The notes under the pieces were generated by a model, which searched no databases, was not told where the DNA came from, and saw only the letters and a list, made by a program, of their open reading frames with translations. Made by a program: the position numbers and the translations under genes. A stretch of DNA of 64,000 nt from Haemophilus_A paraphrohaemolyticus_A. GTDB taxonomy: Bacteria; Pseudomonadota; Gammaproteobacteria; Enterobacterales; Pasteurellaceae. The DNA lies in the NCBI RefSeq assembly GCF_003253115.1, contig NZ_QEQF01000001.1, positions 558,001 through 622,000 on the forward strand, given 5' to 3'. Of the stretch, positions 1 through 8,218 are shown one piece after another (positions within the stretch are counted from its first letter, which is position 1; every line of letters starts with the position of its first letter).

Positions 1-847
1 CTTCATTACGCGTGCGGCGGGCTTTAATGCCTTGGCGAATCCAAACTTCTTCTTGAGCCAATTTTTTATCGAAAAGCTCATTTTGTAAGGCTTCGACACG
101 TAAATCTTCCGCTTTGGTCTCTAAATAGAGATCATAGTTGCTTGGGTAAGAAACGAGCTTGCCGCGATCTAAATCGACAATGCGAGTTGCCATTTTGCGA
201 ATAAATGAACGGTCGTGCGAGATGAAGATAATAGAGCCTTTGAAATTGAGCAATAGATCTTCAAGCCAAGTGATGGCTTCCACATCTAAGTGGTTGGTTG
301 GTTCGTCTAATAACAGAATATCGGGATCAGCAACCAAGGCACGGGCAAGGGCAGCACGGCGAACCCAACCACCTGAAAGTTCGCAGAGTTTTTTATCTGG
401 ATCAAGCTCTAGCAATTTCAGCGTATCTTGAATACGGTTTTCAAACTGCCAGCCGTTGTTGTGTTCAAGTTGAGCTTGCACTTGTGACAATTTTGCCAAC
501 AGCTCATCGCTGTAATCGGTCAACATTTGTTGCGAAATGTGGTGATATTGCTTCAATAAGTCGCTTAAATGGGCGATACCTTCAGCAACATATTCAAACA
601 CGGTTTCTTGAATATGGCGTGGCGGATCTTGCTCAAGACGTGTCACAATGATGTCTTTTTCAAAAATCAACTTGCCATCGTCTAATTGCACTTCGCCTGC
701 AAGTACTTTCATTAACGTTGATTTTCCCGCTCCATTGCGCCCCACTAAACAGACTCGTTCGTTAGGTTCAATATGTAATTCGGTATGATCTAAAAGTGGG
801 AAATCCCCGAAGCCTAAATAGGCGTTTGATAGGTTTAGTAATGCCAT
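1..847 (-). CDS. uup: Uup-type ABC-F ATPase, N-terminal part (cut by window edge)
   Basis: ABC-F proteins are soluble twin-ATPase proteins that act on ribosomes or DNA; Uup is linked to transposon excision and ribosome function (family knowledge). Reading the minus strand from the ATG at 847 gives MALLNLSNAYLGFGDFPLLD. About 282 residues are present of roughly 640 for the family. The first ATPase domain is complete: Walker A GRNGAGKST near residue 36, signature LSGGW, and Walker B DILLLDEPTNHLD. The linker begins before the sequence leaves the window, and the second ATPase domain lies outside. There are no transmembrane segments. Uup rather than another ABC-F member is judged from the N-terminal sequence and is fairly secure. 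Confidence 0.9.
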   Translation of the reverse strand, partial: MALLNLSNAYLGFGDFPLLDHTELHIEPNERVCLVGRNGAGKSTLMKVLAGEVQLDDGKLIFEKDIIVTRLEQDPPRHIQETVFEYVAEGIAHLSDLLKQYHHISQQMLTDYSDELLAKLSQVQAQLEHNNGWQFENRIQDTLKLLELDPDKKLCELSGGWVRRAALARALVADPDILLLDEPTNHLDVEAITWLEDLLLNFKGSIIFISHDRSFIRKMATRIVDLDRGKLVSYPSNYDLYLETKAEDLRVEALQNELFDKKLAQEEVWIRQGIKARRTRNE

Positions 848-961
848 AAAATTTGTATAAGAAAGTAAAATTGCCCGTATTTTAGCAGATTTGTATAAGT
901 GAAGTGAGGTAAATAAGTTAAAATGAATCAGAAATCAATACTGTTTTGAGCATAAAAATAC

Positions 962-1003
962 AAAAGTCGCTATTATTTAAAATAGCGACTTTTTTATTAA
1001 TTA
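962..1003 (-). terminator. Rho-independent terminator after hupA
   Basis: A perfect 13-bp stem (AAAAGTCGCTATT at 962-974 pairing with 981-993) with a six-base loop lies just downstream of the hupA stop codon. The stem is flanked by A/T runs on both sides, so it could stop transcription from either direction. Only hupA and uup lie nearby, both on the minus strand. Confidence 0.85.
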
Positions 1004-1021
1004 GAGAGATAACTTCTACAA

Positions 1022-1294
1022 TTATTTAACTAAATCTTTTAATGCTTTACCAGCAACGAATGCTGGGATTTTAGCTGCTGCGATTTTGATCTCTTCGCCA
1101 GTACGTGGGTTACGACCAGTACGTGCTGCACGCTCGTTTACTTTGAAAGTACCGAAGCCGATTAATTGAACAGCATCACCTGCTTTTAAGCTTTCAGATA
1201 CTGCTTCTAACGTTGCTTCTAAAGCTGCTTTAGCATCTTTTTTGCTTAAGTTTGCTTTTGCTGCGATAGCATCAATTAATTCACTTTTGTTCAT
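1022..1294 (-). CDS. hupA: DNA-binding protein HU
   Basis: HU is a small nucleoid protein that bends and compacts DNA as a dimer. At 90 residues this is exactly the usual length. The N-terminal helices are followed by the GFGTF motif (46-50) and the DNA-embracing arm with the intercalating RNP motif at 61-63. It is the last gene of a minus-strand run ygfB-hemE-yjaG-hupA, matching the E. coli hemE-nfi-yjaG-hupA order but lacking nfi. A 128-bp gap upstream, with a GGCGAAAATCGCC hairpin (1324-1336) in the 5' leader, suggests its own promoter in addition to read-through. A strong terminator follows. Confidence 0.97.
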   Translation of the reverse strand: MNKSELIDAIAAKANLSKKDAKAALEATLEAVSESLKAGDAVQLIGFGTFKVNERAARTGRNPRTGEEIKIAAAKIPAFVAGKALKDLVK

Positions 1295-1422
1295 AGTTTA
1301 ATCCTCAAAGATTGTTTAGTTATGGCGAAAATCGCCGAAAAGGTTGATATAACTTAGTGTAGCTTAATTCAAAGTTCGAATTTCTCAAATAGGCAAATAT
1401 TATTTTTTATCAAAAAATAATT

Positions 1423-2013
1423 CTACTGGTTAAAAATTATACCAACATTACTTATTCCCGTACTTCTGATCTCATTTTTAAGGTCTAAAATCAAGGGAAC
1501 ATCACGCTCTTCGCATTCGTTGAGTAGGCGGTAAATTTGCCATTGCACATCTAATTCTTCTTGAATTTCTTCTGAGTTTTTTAGCTCAACTTCGCTTAAT
1601 TCTCGTTCATTTTGCATTTCTAAATAGCTTGCAACGGTGCCAAGCGAGATTTGACTAATGCGAATCGCTTGTTCAAGTGTTGAACCTGCAATGATACTAT
1701 GTAGCAACTCAGAAAGGGCTTCGCACGCTTCTTGAGCTGGAAGCACGCCGAAAAATTCATATTCGTTCACATCTGGAATGATGTTTTCCAATTTTTCTAG
1801 CTGATTATCAAAGTTAATTTTCGCTCCTTTAACGGTGAGATGTTCCCAAACAAGATTTAAGATGTTCTGATAGAGCTTCGCATTCTCTTCTTGCTCAGCA
1901 ACGTGGCAGAACATTTGAAAGTTAGGGTACATTCTTTCACACAAACATGCCATAAAGGTAAGGTGTTGCCAAGGTTCAAAGCGTTCTATACGTTTGTGGA
2001 TAGGATTTCGCAT
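1423..2013 (-). CDS. yjaG: DUF416 family protein YjaG
   Basis: This is a conserved soluble protein of the YjaG/DUF416 family; no molecular function is established. I start it at the ATG at 2013 (MRNPIHKRIERFEPWQHLTF), which has a GAGGA ribosome-binding site seven bases upstream and gives 196 residues, the usual family length. An in-frame start 45 bases further upstream lacks a comparable site. The sequence is acidic and helical with no signal peptide or membrane segment. Its position between hemE and hupA is the conserved gammaproteobacterial one. The call rests on sequence character plus synteny. Confidence 0.88.
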   Translation of the reverse strand: MRNPIHKRIERFEPWQHLTFMACLCERMYPNFQMFCHVAEQEENAKLYQNILNLVWEHLTVKGAKINFDNQLEKLENIIPDVNEYEFFGVLPAQEACEALSELLHSIIAGSTLEQAIRISQISLGTVASYLEMQNERELSEVELKNSEEIQEELDVQWQIYRLLNECEERDVPLILDLKNEIRSTGISNVGIIFNQ

Positions 2014-2039
2014 ATTATTCCTCGTGATAGTTAATGATG

Positions 2040-2085
2040 AAGCGGTCGAAATTCGCAAAAGTTTTGCAAAATTCCGCCGCTTGTC
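2040..2085 (-). repeat. Inverted pair of uptake-signal-like sequences between hemE and yjaG
   Basis: AAGCGGT at the left and CCGCTTGT at the right are inverted around a short A/T-rich palindromic core (GCAAAAGTTTTGC), so the segment can fold into a hairpin. Inverted uptake-signal pairs are common terminator-like elements in Pasteurellaceae. Here it may attenuate transcription between hemE and yjaG rather than end it. Confidence 0.5.
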
Positions 2086-2093
2086 ACCAATAA

Positions 2094-3158
2094 TTACTTA
2101 TGGTACTGCTTCGAAAACTCGTGAATTGCATCCACAAACACTTTCGGGCTTTCCGCTGGGACATCTTGATGGATGCCGTGCCCGAGGTTGAATACGTGTC
2201 CGGAACCTTTGCCAAAACCTGCAAGAATGTTTTTTACTTCTTGCTCAATGCGTGCAGCTGGTGCGTATAATACGCTTGGGTCCATATTGCCTTGCAGTGC
2301 CACTTTGTGCCCTACGCGTTTTTTCGCCTCACGAATATCAACGGTCCAGTCTAAACCAACCGCATCGCAACCTGTCTCTGCAATTGCTTCAAGCCATAAT
2401 CCGCCCCCCTTGGTGAATAGGGTAACTGGCACTCTTCTGCCTTCATTTTCGCGAATTAAACCTTCCACGATTTTTTGCATATATTGCAATGAGAAGGTTT
2501 TGTACTCTTCGTGAGCCAATACTCCGCCCCAAGTGTCGAACACCATGACCGCTTGAGCACCCGCTTTGATCTGTGCATTCAAATAAAGGGTCACACTGTC
2601 AGCAAGTTTATCTAATAAGGCATGTAAAATTTGCGGATCGGCATACATCATTTTTTTGATTTTGGTAAAAGCCTTGCTTGAACCACCTTCAACCATATAG
2701 GTTGCTAATGTCCACGGGCTGCCTGAGAAGCCTATTAACGGCACTTCGCCTTTTAATTCACGGCGAATGGTGCGAACAGCATTCATGACATATTGCAATT
2801 CGCCTTCAGGATCAGGGATTGGCAAGCTCTCTACTTGGCTTTTGTTCTCAATTGGACGAGCAAATTTAGGACCTTCGCCAGCACCGAAACTTAATCCTAA
2901 TCCCATTGCATCAGGAACAGTCAAAATATCTGAGAATAAAATGGCAGCATCTAACGCATAACGGCGTAAAGGTTGTAAAGTCACTTCACAGGCTAAATCC
3001 GCATTGCGACAAAGCGACATAAAATCGCCTGCTTGAGCACGAGTTGCTTTATATTCTGGCAAATAACGACCTGCTTGACGCATCATCCAAACGGGCGTCA
3101 TATCCACAGGTTCGCGTAACAGGGCTTTTAAATAACGATCATTTTTAAGCTGAGTCAT
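2094..3158 (-). CDS. hemE: Uroporphyrinogen decarboxylase
   Basis: HemE converts uroporphyrinogen III to coproporphyrinogen III in cytoplasmic haem synthesis, removing four acetate carboxyls. The 354-residue product has the family length. It carries the N-terminal signature RQAGRYLPEY (residues 27-36), the substrate-pocket stretch around ILFSDILTVPDAMG, and the C-terminal NLGHGI motif. It lies between ygfB (upstream, 21 bp) and yjaG. The short spacing indicates co-transcription from ygfB. No frameshifts or missing motifs are visible. Confidence 0.97.
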   Translation of the reverse strand: MTQLKNDRYLKALLREPVDMTPVWMMRQAGRYLPEYKATRAQAGDFMSLCRNADLACEVTLQPLRRYALDAAILFSDILTVPDAMGLGLSFGAGEGPKFARPIENKSQVESLPIPDPEGELQYVMNAVRTIRRELKGEVPLIGFSGSPWTLATYMVEGGSSKAFTKIKKMMYADPQILHALLDKLADSVTLYLNAQIKAGAQAVMVFDTWGGVLAHEEYKTFSLQYMQKIVEGLIRENEGRRVPVTLFTKGGGLWLEAIAETGCDAVGLDWTVDIREAKKRVGHKVALQGNMDPSVLYAPAARIEQEVKNILAGFGKGSGHVFNLGHGIHQDVPAESPKVFVDAIHEFSKQYHK

Positions 3159-3179
3159 AATTATCCTTATTCTTCAAAA

Positions 3180-3728
3180 TTAGTGCAGTTGAGTTTTATT
3201 TGTAGGCATCGCATTTAAAGCGAAATTGCTGTGTAAAAAAAGTGCAAGCACACGCAGATATTCGACAACCTCTTCGCCTGCTTCGATAAGTTCTTCGTTT
3301 TTATCATCGTCGTGGTAGCCAAGACGTGAAATCTCTTCTAAATCGTCAATTGCTTCGCCGATTTCATCTTTTTCTTCACTTAATTTGGGTTGAGCTAAAC
3401 CCAATCCCAAAATAAAGTGGCTTGTCCATTCCGCGATACTATCAGCAAGAGCGAAGCCATCGTTTTCATCTTGAGGTAACCAAAGGCTGAAAAGCGTGTT
3501 AGCTTCCGTATAACTAGCAGTCAATTCTTGATAAAAATTTTCCAATGTTTTAAGAGGAGCTTGAGAAAAAGCGTGCCCATCATTGGTGAATTGGTAAGTT
3601 AAGGTTTTCCAAGACTCATCTTGTACACCGCCAACAATTAAGCCACTTAAAAAGCCATGAAATTCGGCTGGAGTGAGCTCAAGTTGTAGTTGCGTAACGA
3701 GCCCTTTAAATTCTGCCGGTGTTGTCAT
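3180..3728 (-). CDS. ygfB: UPF0149/YgfB family protein
   Basis: YgfB proteins are small acidic helical proteins; in some gammaproteobacteria they have been linked to regulation of cell-wall amidases, but no general function is agreed. The 182-residue product shows the expected N-terminal half (LTPAEFHGFLSGLIVGG) and an acidic C-terminal helix region. It is divergent from zapA across 212 bp, the same arrangement as in E. coli, where ygfB faces zapA-ssrS-fau. It leads the ygfB-hemE-yjaG-hupA run. Confidence 0.88.
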   Translation of the reverse strand: MTTPAEFKGLVTQLQLELTPAEFHGFLSGLIVGGVQDESWKTLTYQFTNDGHAFSQAPLKTLENFYQELTASYTEANTLFSLWLPQDENDGFALADSIAEWTSHFILGLGLAQPKLSEEKDEIGEAIDDLEEISRLGYHDDDKNEELIEAGEEVVEYLRVLALFLHSNFALNAMPTNKTQLH

Positions 3729-3940
3729 ATCAATAAAATCAGAGGGTCATCAATAAGACTCGCATAATAGCAAAAAAACGGAGAATAAGGGATAAAAATC
3801 CGACTATTGTGCTGATTTACCTCAAAATAATTAAAAGAGAGGAATTAAATTCACCGATTTTCTATTTATGATTAAATTGAATAATGGCATAATAAACCAA
3901 TTTTTATTGACTAATTTACTATTGATAAGGACAGCTCGCT

Positions 3941-4252
3941 ATGTCGGCAAATAACATTGAGATACAACTTTTTGGGCAAATTTTGCGATTGAATTGTCCA
4001 CCTGATCAGAAAGAAAATCTACTTATTTCCGCGCAACATTTGGAGGAGCGAGTAGGCGTTCTAAAAGAACAATCGGGCATTATTCAGTTAGAAAAAGTGT
4101 TAGCAATCGTAGCACTTAATCTAAACTATGAACTTGAGCTTGAAAAACAACACAACGAAAACAATAAAAATGTGTTGCAAAACTGTATTCAACAGCTTGA
4201 TAGTTCATTGAATAAACTCCAGCCAACCGCATCAATTACGGTTGATGAATAA
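3941..4252 (+). CDS. zapA: Cell division protein ZapA
   Basis: ZapA binds FtsZ filaments and stabilises the division ring. The 103-residue product matches the family length. It begins with a small beta-strand domain (IEIQLFGQILRLNCP) followed by a long coiled-coil helix rich in Glu, Leu and Asn, the tetramerisation region. An AAGGA ribosome-binding site precedes the ATG. It is followed by the 6S RNA gene and fau, a gammaproteobacterial order that itself supports the call. Confidence 0.95.
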   Translation: MSANNIEIQLFGQILRLNCPPDQKENLLISAQHLEERVGVLKEQSGIIQLEKVLAIVALNLNYELELEKQHNENNKNVLQNCIQQLDSSLNKLQPTASITVDE

Positions 4253-4280
4253 CTATTATATGCTCGTCTAAAAGCTAGAC

Positions 4281-4302
4281 AAACGTAAAATAAATTACGT
4301 TT
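4281..4302 (+). terminator. Hairpin between zapA and 6S RNA
   Basis: AAACGTAA pairs with TTACGTTT around a six-base loop, 30 bp after the zapA stop codon. There is no long U-run, so it is a weak terminator at best; it also sits just upstream of the 6S RNA promoter region. Confidence 0.35.
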
Positions 4303-4335
4303 AAGACTAGGAAAAAAGGCAAAATTCCGTTAATA

Positions 4336-4525
4336 TTCTAACCCGTCTGGGGTGTGCGTTATTGGTTACGTCCCTGAGCCGATAATTTAAAACTTTGAGT
4401 TGAGCATCCAGTTGTTGGTGAGCATGCTTACTTTAAGTAAGAAGCCTAAAAACAAATACGTTCGACTCCCTTGAACCTTCTGGTTCAAGGACTATTACCA
4501 ATAGCGGCACTTCGGACACCTCATC
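4336..4525 (+). ncRNA. ssrS: 6S RNA
   Basis: 6S RNA mimics an open promoter and sequesters sigma70 RNA polymerase in stationary phase. Blocks shared with E. coli 6S RNA occur in order: CCCTGAGCCGATA, GGTTGGTGAGCATGCT, GAAGCCT followed by AAAAC, and the CCTTGAACC/GGTTCAAGG hairpin. The closing stem can be paired by eye: GTCTGGGGTG (4345-4354) with CACTTCGGAC (4508-4517), using G-U pairs, plus ATTGGT with ACCAAT. The gene lies between zapA and fau as in most gammaproteobacteria. The ends are approximate; a TAATAT -10-like element at 4331-4336 would place the start near 4343. Confidence 0.93.
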
Positions 4526-4536
4526 ATCTATTTGCT

Positions 4537-5106
4537 ATGCAATCTTCCATTCAAACAGACCGCCAAGTTCTTCGTAAACAACTTCTTGAAAAACGCTCAC
4601 ATTTATCGGCTGAAAAACAGTTACAGGCCTCATACGATCTCGTTCCTATTGCATTAGATATTATCGAAAAACAGCAAGCTGAACATATCGCTGTTTATTT
4701 GCCATTTAAACACGAAATTTCACCGCTTGTATTAGTTGAAGAGCTACGTAAACAAGGCAAAAAATGCTACTTACCGATTATTCATCCCTTCTCAAAAAAC
4801 AATCTGCTATTCTCTCGTTTCAAAGCTAACACACCGTTAGAAAAACATCCGTGGGGCTTGTTACAACCGAAATTAGATGTAAGGAATGTGATCCCAACTT
4901 CGCAAATTGAGATGATTTTCACACCGCTTGTTGGCTGTGATAAACAGCTTGGGCGACTTGGCTACGGTGGCGGTTTTTACGATCGCACTTTTGAACAAAA
5001 TCCAAAAGCAATTCGCGTAGGGCTGGCTCACACTTGTCAATGTGTAGAAAAGCTACCACTTGAGCCTTGGGATAAACCGCTGCATCATTTAATTATTGCG
5101 AAATAA
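4537..5106 (+). CDS. fau: 5-formyltetrahydrofolate cyclo-ligase
   Basis: This enzyme converts 5-formyl-THF to 5,10-methenyl-THF with ATP, recovering an inhibitory folate store. From the ATG at 4537 (MQSSIQTDRQVLRKQLLEKR) it is 189 residues, close to the family length. A longer TTG-initiated frame from 4471 would run through the 6S RNA and is rejected. The ATP/Mg-binding motif GYGGGFYDR lies near residue 140. It follows 6S RNA by about 12 bases, so in most bacteria with this layout the 6S precursor and fau mRNA are co-transcribed. Confidence 0.94.
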   Translation: MQSSIQTDRQVLRKQLLEKRSHLSAEKQLQASYDLVPIALDIIEKQQAEHIAVYLPFKHEISPLVLVEELRKQGKKCYLPIIHPFSKNNLLFSRFKANTPLEKHPWGLLQPKLDVRNVIPTSQIEMIFTPLVGCDKQLGRLGYGGGFYDRTFEQNPKAIRVGLAHTCQCVEKLPLEPWDKPLHHLIIAK

Positions 5107-5207
5107 ACCCGCTTAAATCAAAAAAATCCTCCTTTTTATGAGGTTTAAGTTGAAATTTTACAAAAAATCAGTAATCTCTTTTCTTTAAAATTTTAAGAGG
5201 ATACATA

Positions 5208-6722
5208 ATGTTTGGCTTAGATCCAACCGTAACTACTTTCCTGATTTATTTGTTAGGAATGATCTTAATTGGCTTTATCGCCTATCGTGTTACCAATAAT
5301 CTCTCTGATTACATCTTAGGTGGGCGTCGCTTAGGGAGCTTTGTTACCGCACTTTCTGCGGGCGCATCAGATATGTCTGGTTGGTTGCTAATGGGATTAC
5401 CAGGGGCAATTTATGCGGGCGGTTTAATTGAAGCTTGGTTGGCAATTGGCTTAACATTAGGAGCTTATCTTAACTGGAAATTGGTTGCAGGGCGTTTACG
5501 TGCGCACACAGAATATTTTGGCGATGCTTTAACTTTACCAGAATATTTCCACAACCGTTTTAGCGATAAAACCCGTATCATCAAAATCCTATCTGCACTG
5601 ATTTTCTTACTTTTCTTTGCTGTTTATTGTGCTTCTGGCGTTGTAGCTGGTGCTCGCGTATTCGAAAATCTCTTTGGCGTGCCTTACGCTGATGCTATCT
5701 GGTATGGCGCTGTTGCTACGATTCTTTATACCTTTATCGGCGGTTTTTTAGCGGTAAGCTGGACGGATACCATTCAAGCCACATTGATGCTTTTCGCATT
5801 AATTCTTACACCTGTTTTTGTGCTGATGAATATTGGTGGCTTTGAGGTAATGGAGGCAGCTATCACACATGCAGAAACAATCGCTCAACGTAACTACAAC
5901 GATATGTTTACAGGCACAACCTTGCTGGGCGTAGCGAGTTTAATGGCATGGGGTTTAGGCTATTTTGGTCAGCCACATATTGTGGTTCGTTTTATGGCTG
6001 CAGAAGGCGTTAAATCACTCGAAAATGCTCGTCGCATTAGTATGACGTGGATGATCATTTGCCTTGCTGGTGCAATCGGTATTGGCTATTTTGGTATGGC
6101 TTATTTCTTCGTACACCCAGAACAAGCTAGTGTAGTAAGCCATAACAACGAACAAATTTTCATTGAACTGGCAAAATTATTATTCAACCCTTGGATTGCT
6201 GGCATCTTACTTTCTGCTATTTTGGCTGCTGTAATGAGCACACTTTCAGCCCAACTATTGATCTGCTCAAGTGCAATTACCGAAGATTTATACAAAGGCA
6301 TCCTTCGTCCAGAAGCCTCTGATAAAGAACTCGTTTGGTTAAGCCGTTTAATGGTGCTCGCTGTTGCTGCCCTTGCAATTTATATCGCTCAAGATCCAAA
6401 CAGTCAAGTATTTGGATTAGTAAAAGATGCGTGGGCAGGTTTTGGCTCTGCATTCGGTCCAATTGTTTTACTCTCTTTATTCTGGAAACGAATGAACGGT
6501 TTAGGCGCTATAGTTGGAATGCTTACAGGGGCATTAATTGTTTATTTCTGGAAAGATTTAACCGCTTTATTTGAATTACCAGAAATGTATTCTATGATTC
6601 CAGGTTTCTTACTTGCAACACTGATGATTGTCGTGATTTCTCTCATCACACCAGCACCAAATGCAAAAATATCCGAAACCTTTCAAAAAGCGAATAAAGC
6701 ATATTTCAATGAAATACAATAA
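5208..6722 (+). CDS. putP: Sodium/proline symporter PutP
   Basis: PutP is an inner-membrane SSS-family carrier that imports proline with sodium. The 504-residue product is almost exactly the E. coli length and has about 13 hydrophobic helices. Key segments are GASDMSGWLLMGLPGAIYAGG near residue 54, which contains the sodium-binding TM2 region, and the later GYFGQPHIVVRFMAA motif. An AAGAGGA ribosome-binding site precedes the ATG. No putA (proline dehydrogenase) lies next to it in this window, so proline could serve osmoprotection or nutrition. It forms a single-gene unit ending in a strong terminator. Confidence 0.93.
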   Translation: MFGLDPTVTTFLIYLLGMILIGFIAYRVTNNLSDYILGGRRLGSFVTALSAGASDMSGWLLMGLPGAIYAGGLIEAWLAIGLTLGAYLNWKLVAGRLRAHTEYFGDALTLPEYFHNRFSDKTRIIKILSALIFLLFFAVYCASGVVAGARVFENLFGVPYADAIWYGAVATILYTFIGGFLAVSWTDTIQATLMLFALILTPVFVLMNIGGFEVMEAAITHAETIAQRNYNDMFTGTTLLGVASLMAWGLGYFGQPHIVVRFMAAEGVKSLENARRISMTWMIICLAGAIGIGYFGMAYFFVHPEQASVVSHNNEQIFIELAKLLFNPWIAGILLSAILAAVMSTLSAQLLICSSAITEDLYKGILRPEASDKELVWLSRLMVLAVAALAIYIAQDPNSQVFGLVKDAWAGFGSAFGPIVLLSLFWKRMNGLGAIVGMLTGALIVYFWKDLTALFELPEMYSMIPGFLLATLMIVVISLITPAPNAKISETFQKANKAYFNEIQ

Positions 6723-6742
6723 TCATTACTTAATTTAATCGC

Positions 6743-6786
6743 AAAATCCTTTTAATTGTTAAACAGTTAAAAGGATTTTTTCTCTC
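6743..6786 (+). terminator. Terminator after putP
   Basis: A 13-bp stem (AAAATCCTTTTAA at 6743-6755 with 6768-6780) is followed by a T-run, 20 bp after the putP stop codon. Confidence 0.9.
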
Positions 6787-6881
6787 TCCCATATCCAAGC
6801 GGTCTGATTTTTAGTATAATTTACTTTCAGTTGTCGAAAGATAACCAATTTGTTTTTATTATCACAACTGAGAAAACTTCC

Positions 6882-8114
6882 ATGAACAATCAAACCATTA
6901 GCAGACCGAAACAAGCCTTTGTAGGCTTACAAATGCTCTTTGTTGCTTTCGGTGCTTTAGTGTTAGTTCCGCTTATCACGGGGCTCGATCCAAATACCGC
7001 ACTACTTACTGCAGGTGTCGGTACTCTCCTTTTCCAACTCTGTACCAAACGTCAAGTACCTATTTTCCTCGCCTCCTCTTTCGCTTTTATTGCGCCAATT
7101 CAGTATGGTGTGCAAGAATGGGGAATTGCAGTCACTATGGGTGGTTTAGCGTGTACGGGCCTGGTTTACCTCTGTTTAAGTACCCTTGTAAAATGGAAAG
7201 GTGCACAAATTATGGACAGAATTTTCCCGCCTGTGGTTGTTGGCCCAGTGATTATCATCATTGGTTTAGGCTTAGCACCTGTGGCAGTTGATATGGCATT
7301 AGGCAAAAATACGAATGGTGCGATTTCACAAGACACTGCAATGTTTGTTTCAATGGTCACCTTAATTACCACTGTGATTGTTGCCGTCTTCGCCAAAGGC
7401 TTGATGAAGCTCGTGCCGATTATGTTTGGTATCGTTGTGGGTTATCTACTATCTCTCTTCTTAGGCATTGTAGATTTCACGCCAGTTCAAAATGCATCTT
7501 GGTTTGATTTACCTACAATCACAACGCCAGAGTTCCGTTTGGATGCGATTTTATACTTGCTTCCCATTGCTATCGCACCAGCAGTTGAACACGTGGGCGG
7601 GATTATGGCAATCAGCTCTGTAACGGGTAAAGACTTCCTGAAAAAACCAGGCTTACACCGTACCTTATTGGGCGATGGTATCGCAACCTCTGCAGCATCA
7701 ATGATCGGTGGTCCACCAAATACAACCTATGCTGAAGTAACTGGCGCGGTAATGCTTACCAAAAACTTCAACCCAACCATTATGACTTGGGCGGCTTGTT
7801 GGGCTATTGCTATTTCATTCTGCGGAAAAGTGGGTGCATTCTTGCAAACCATTCCAGGTGTTGTAATGGGCGGTATTATGATGCTTGTCTTCGGCTCAAT
7901 CGCTGCAGTAGGGATGAGTACGCTTATCAAAGCGAAAGTAGATATGGGTGAAGCACGCAACCTTGTAATTGTTTCCGTCGTAATGACCTTTGGTATTGGT
8001 GGTATGCTTATCAATGTAGGCGAATTTTCACTTAAAGGCATCAGCCTTTGTGCAATTGCTGCAATTCTGATGAATTTAGTTTTACCAAAAGCATCAGGGC
8101 AAATGTCAGAATAA
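6882..8114 (+). CDS. uraA: Uracil permease (NCS2 family)
   Basis: UraA imports uracil with protons across the inner membrane. From the ATG at 6882 (MNNQTISRPKQAFVGLQMLF) the protein is 410 residues with about 14 hydrophobic segments. It shows the NCS2 landmarks: the FLASSFAFIAPI helix, the half-helix glutamate region APAVEHVGGIMAISSVTGKDF, and the GGPPNTTYAEVTGAVMLTK segment, typical of uracil rather than xanthine carriers. An in-frame TTG 51 bases upstream has no support. No upp gene is adjacent. It is convergent with macA. Confidence 0.93.
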   Translation: MNNQTISRPKQAFVGLQMLFVAFGALVLVPLITGLDPNTALLTAGVGTLLFQLCTKRQVPIFLASSFAFIAPIQYGVQEWGIAVTMGGLACTGLVYLCLSTLVKWKGAQIMDRIFPPVVVGPVIIIIGLGLAPVAVDMALGKNTNGAISQDTAMFVSMVTLITTVIVAVFAKGLMKLVPIMFGIVVGYLLSLFLGIVDFTPVQNASWFDLPTITTPEFRLDAILYLLPIAIAPAVEHVGGIMAISSVTGKDFLKKPGLHRTLLGDGIATSAASMIGGPPNTTYAEVTGAVMLTKNFNPTIMTWAACWAIAISFCGKVGAFLQTIPGVVMGGIMMLVFGSIAAVGMSTLIKAKVDMGEARNLVIVSVVMTFGIGGMLINVGEFSLKGISLCAIAAILMNLVLPKASGQMSE

Positions 8115-8139
8115 TTTATTCAAAAAATGAAGGATAAAT

Positions 8140-8206
8140 AGTTGGTAAAAAATTAGATGTTTCCTTATTAATTAAGGTTTTAACTCGTTTTTACCAACTT
8201 TTTTCC
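8140..8206 (+). terminator. Bidirectional terminator between uraA and macA
   Basis: AGTTGGTAAAAA (8140-8151) pairs with TTTTTACCAACT (8188-8199), followed by more T residues. An inner small stem (CCTTA/TAAGG, 8163-8177) sits in the loop. It lies between two convergent genes. Confidence 0.65.
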
Positions 8207-8218
8207 TACATACTCATT

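Noticed and set aside
4471..4536. N-terminal extension of fau through the 3' end of 6S RNA
   Set aside because: TTG start within the conserved 6S RNA; the ATG at 4537 matches family length.
6831..6881. 17-codon extension of uraA from a TTG
   Set aside because: No conserved residues and no good ribosome-binding site; NCS2 proteins start near the ATG at 6882.
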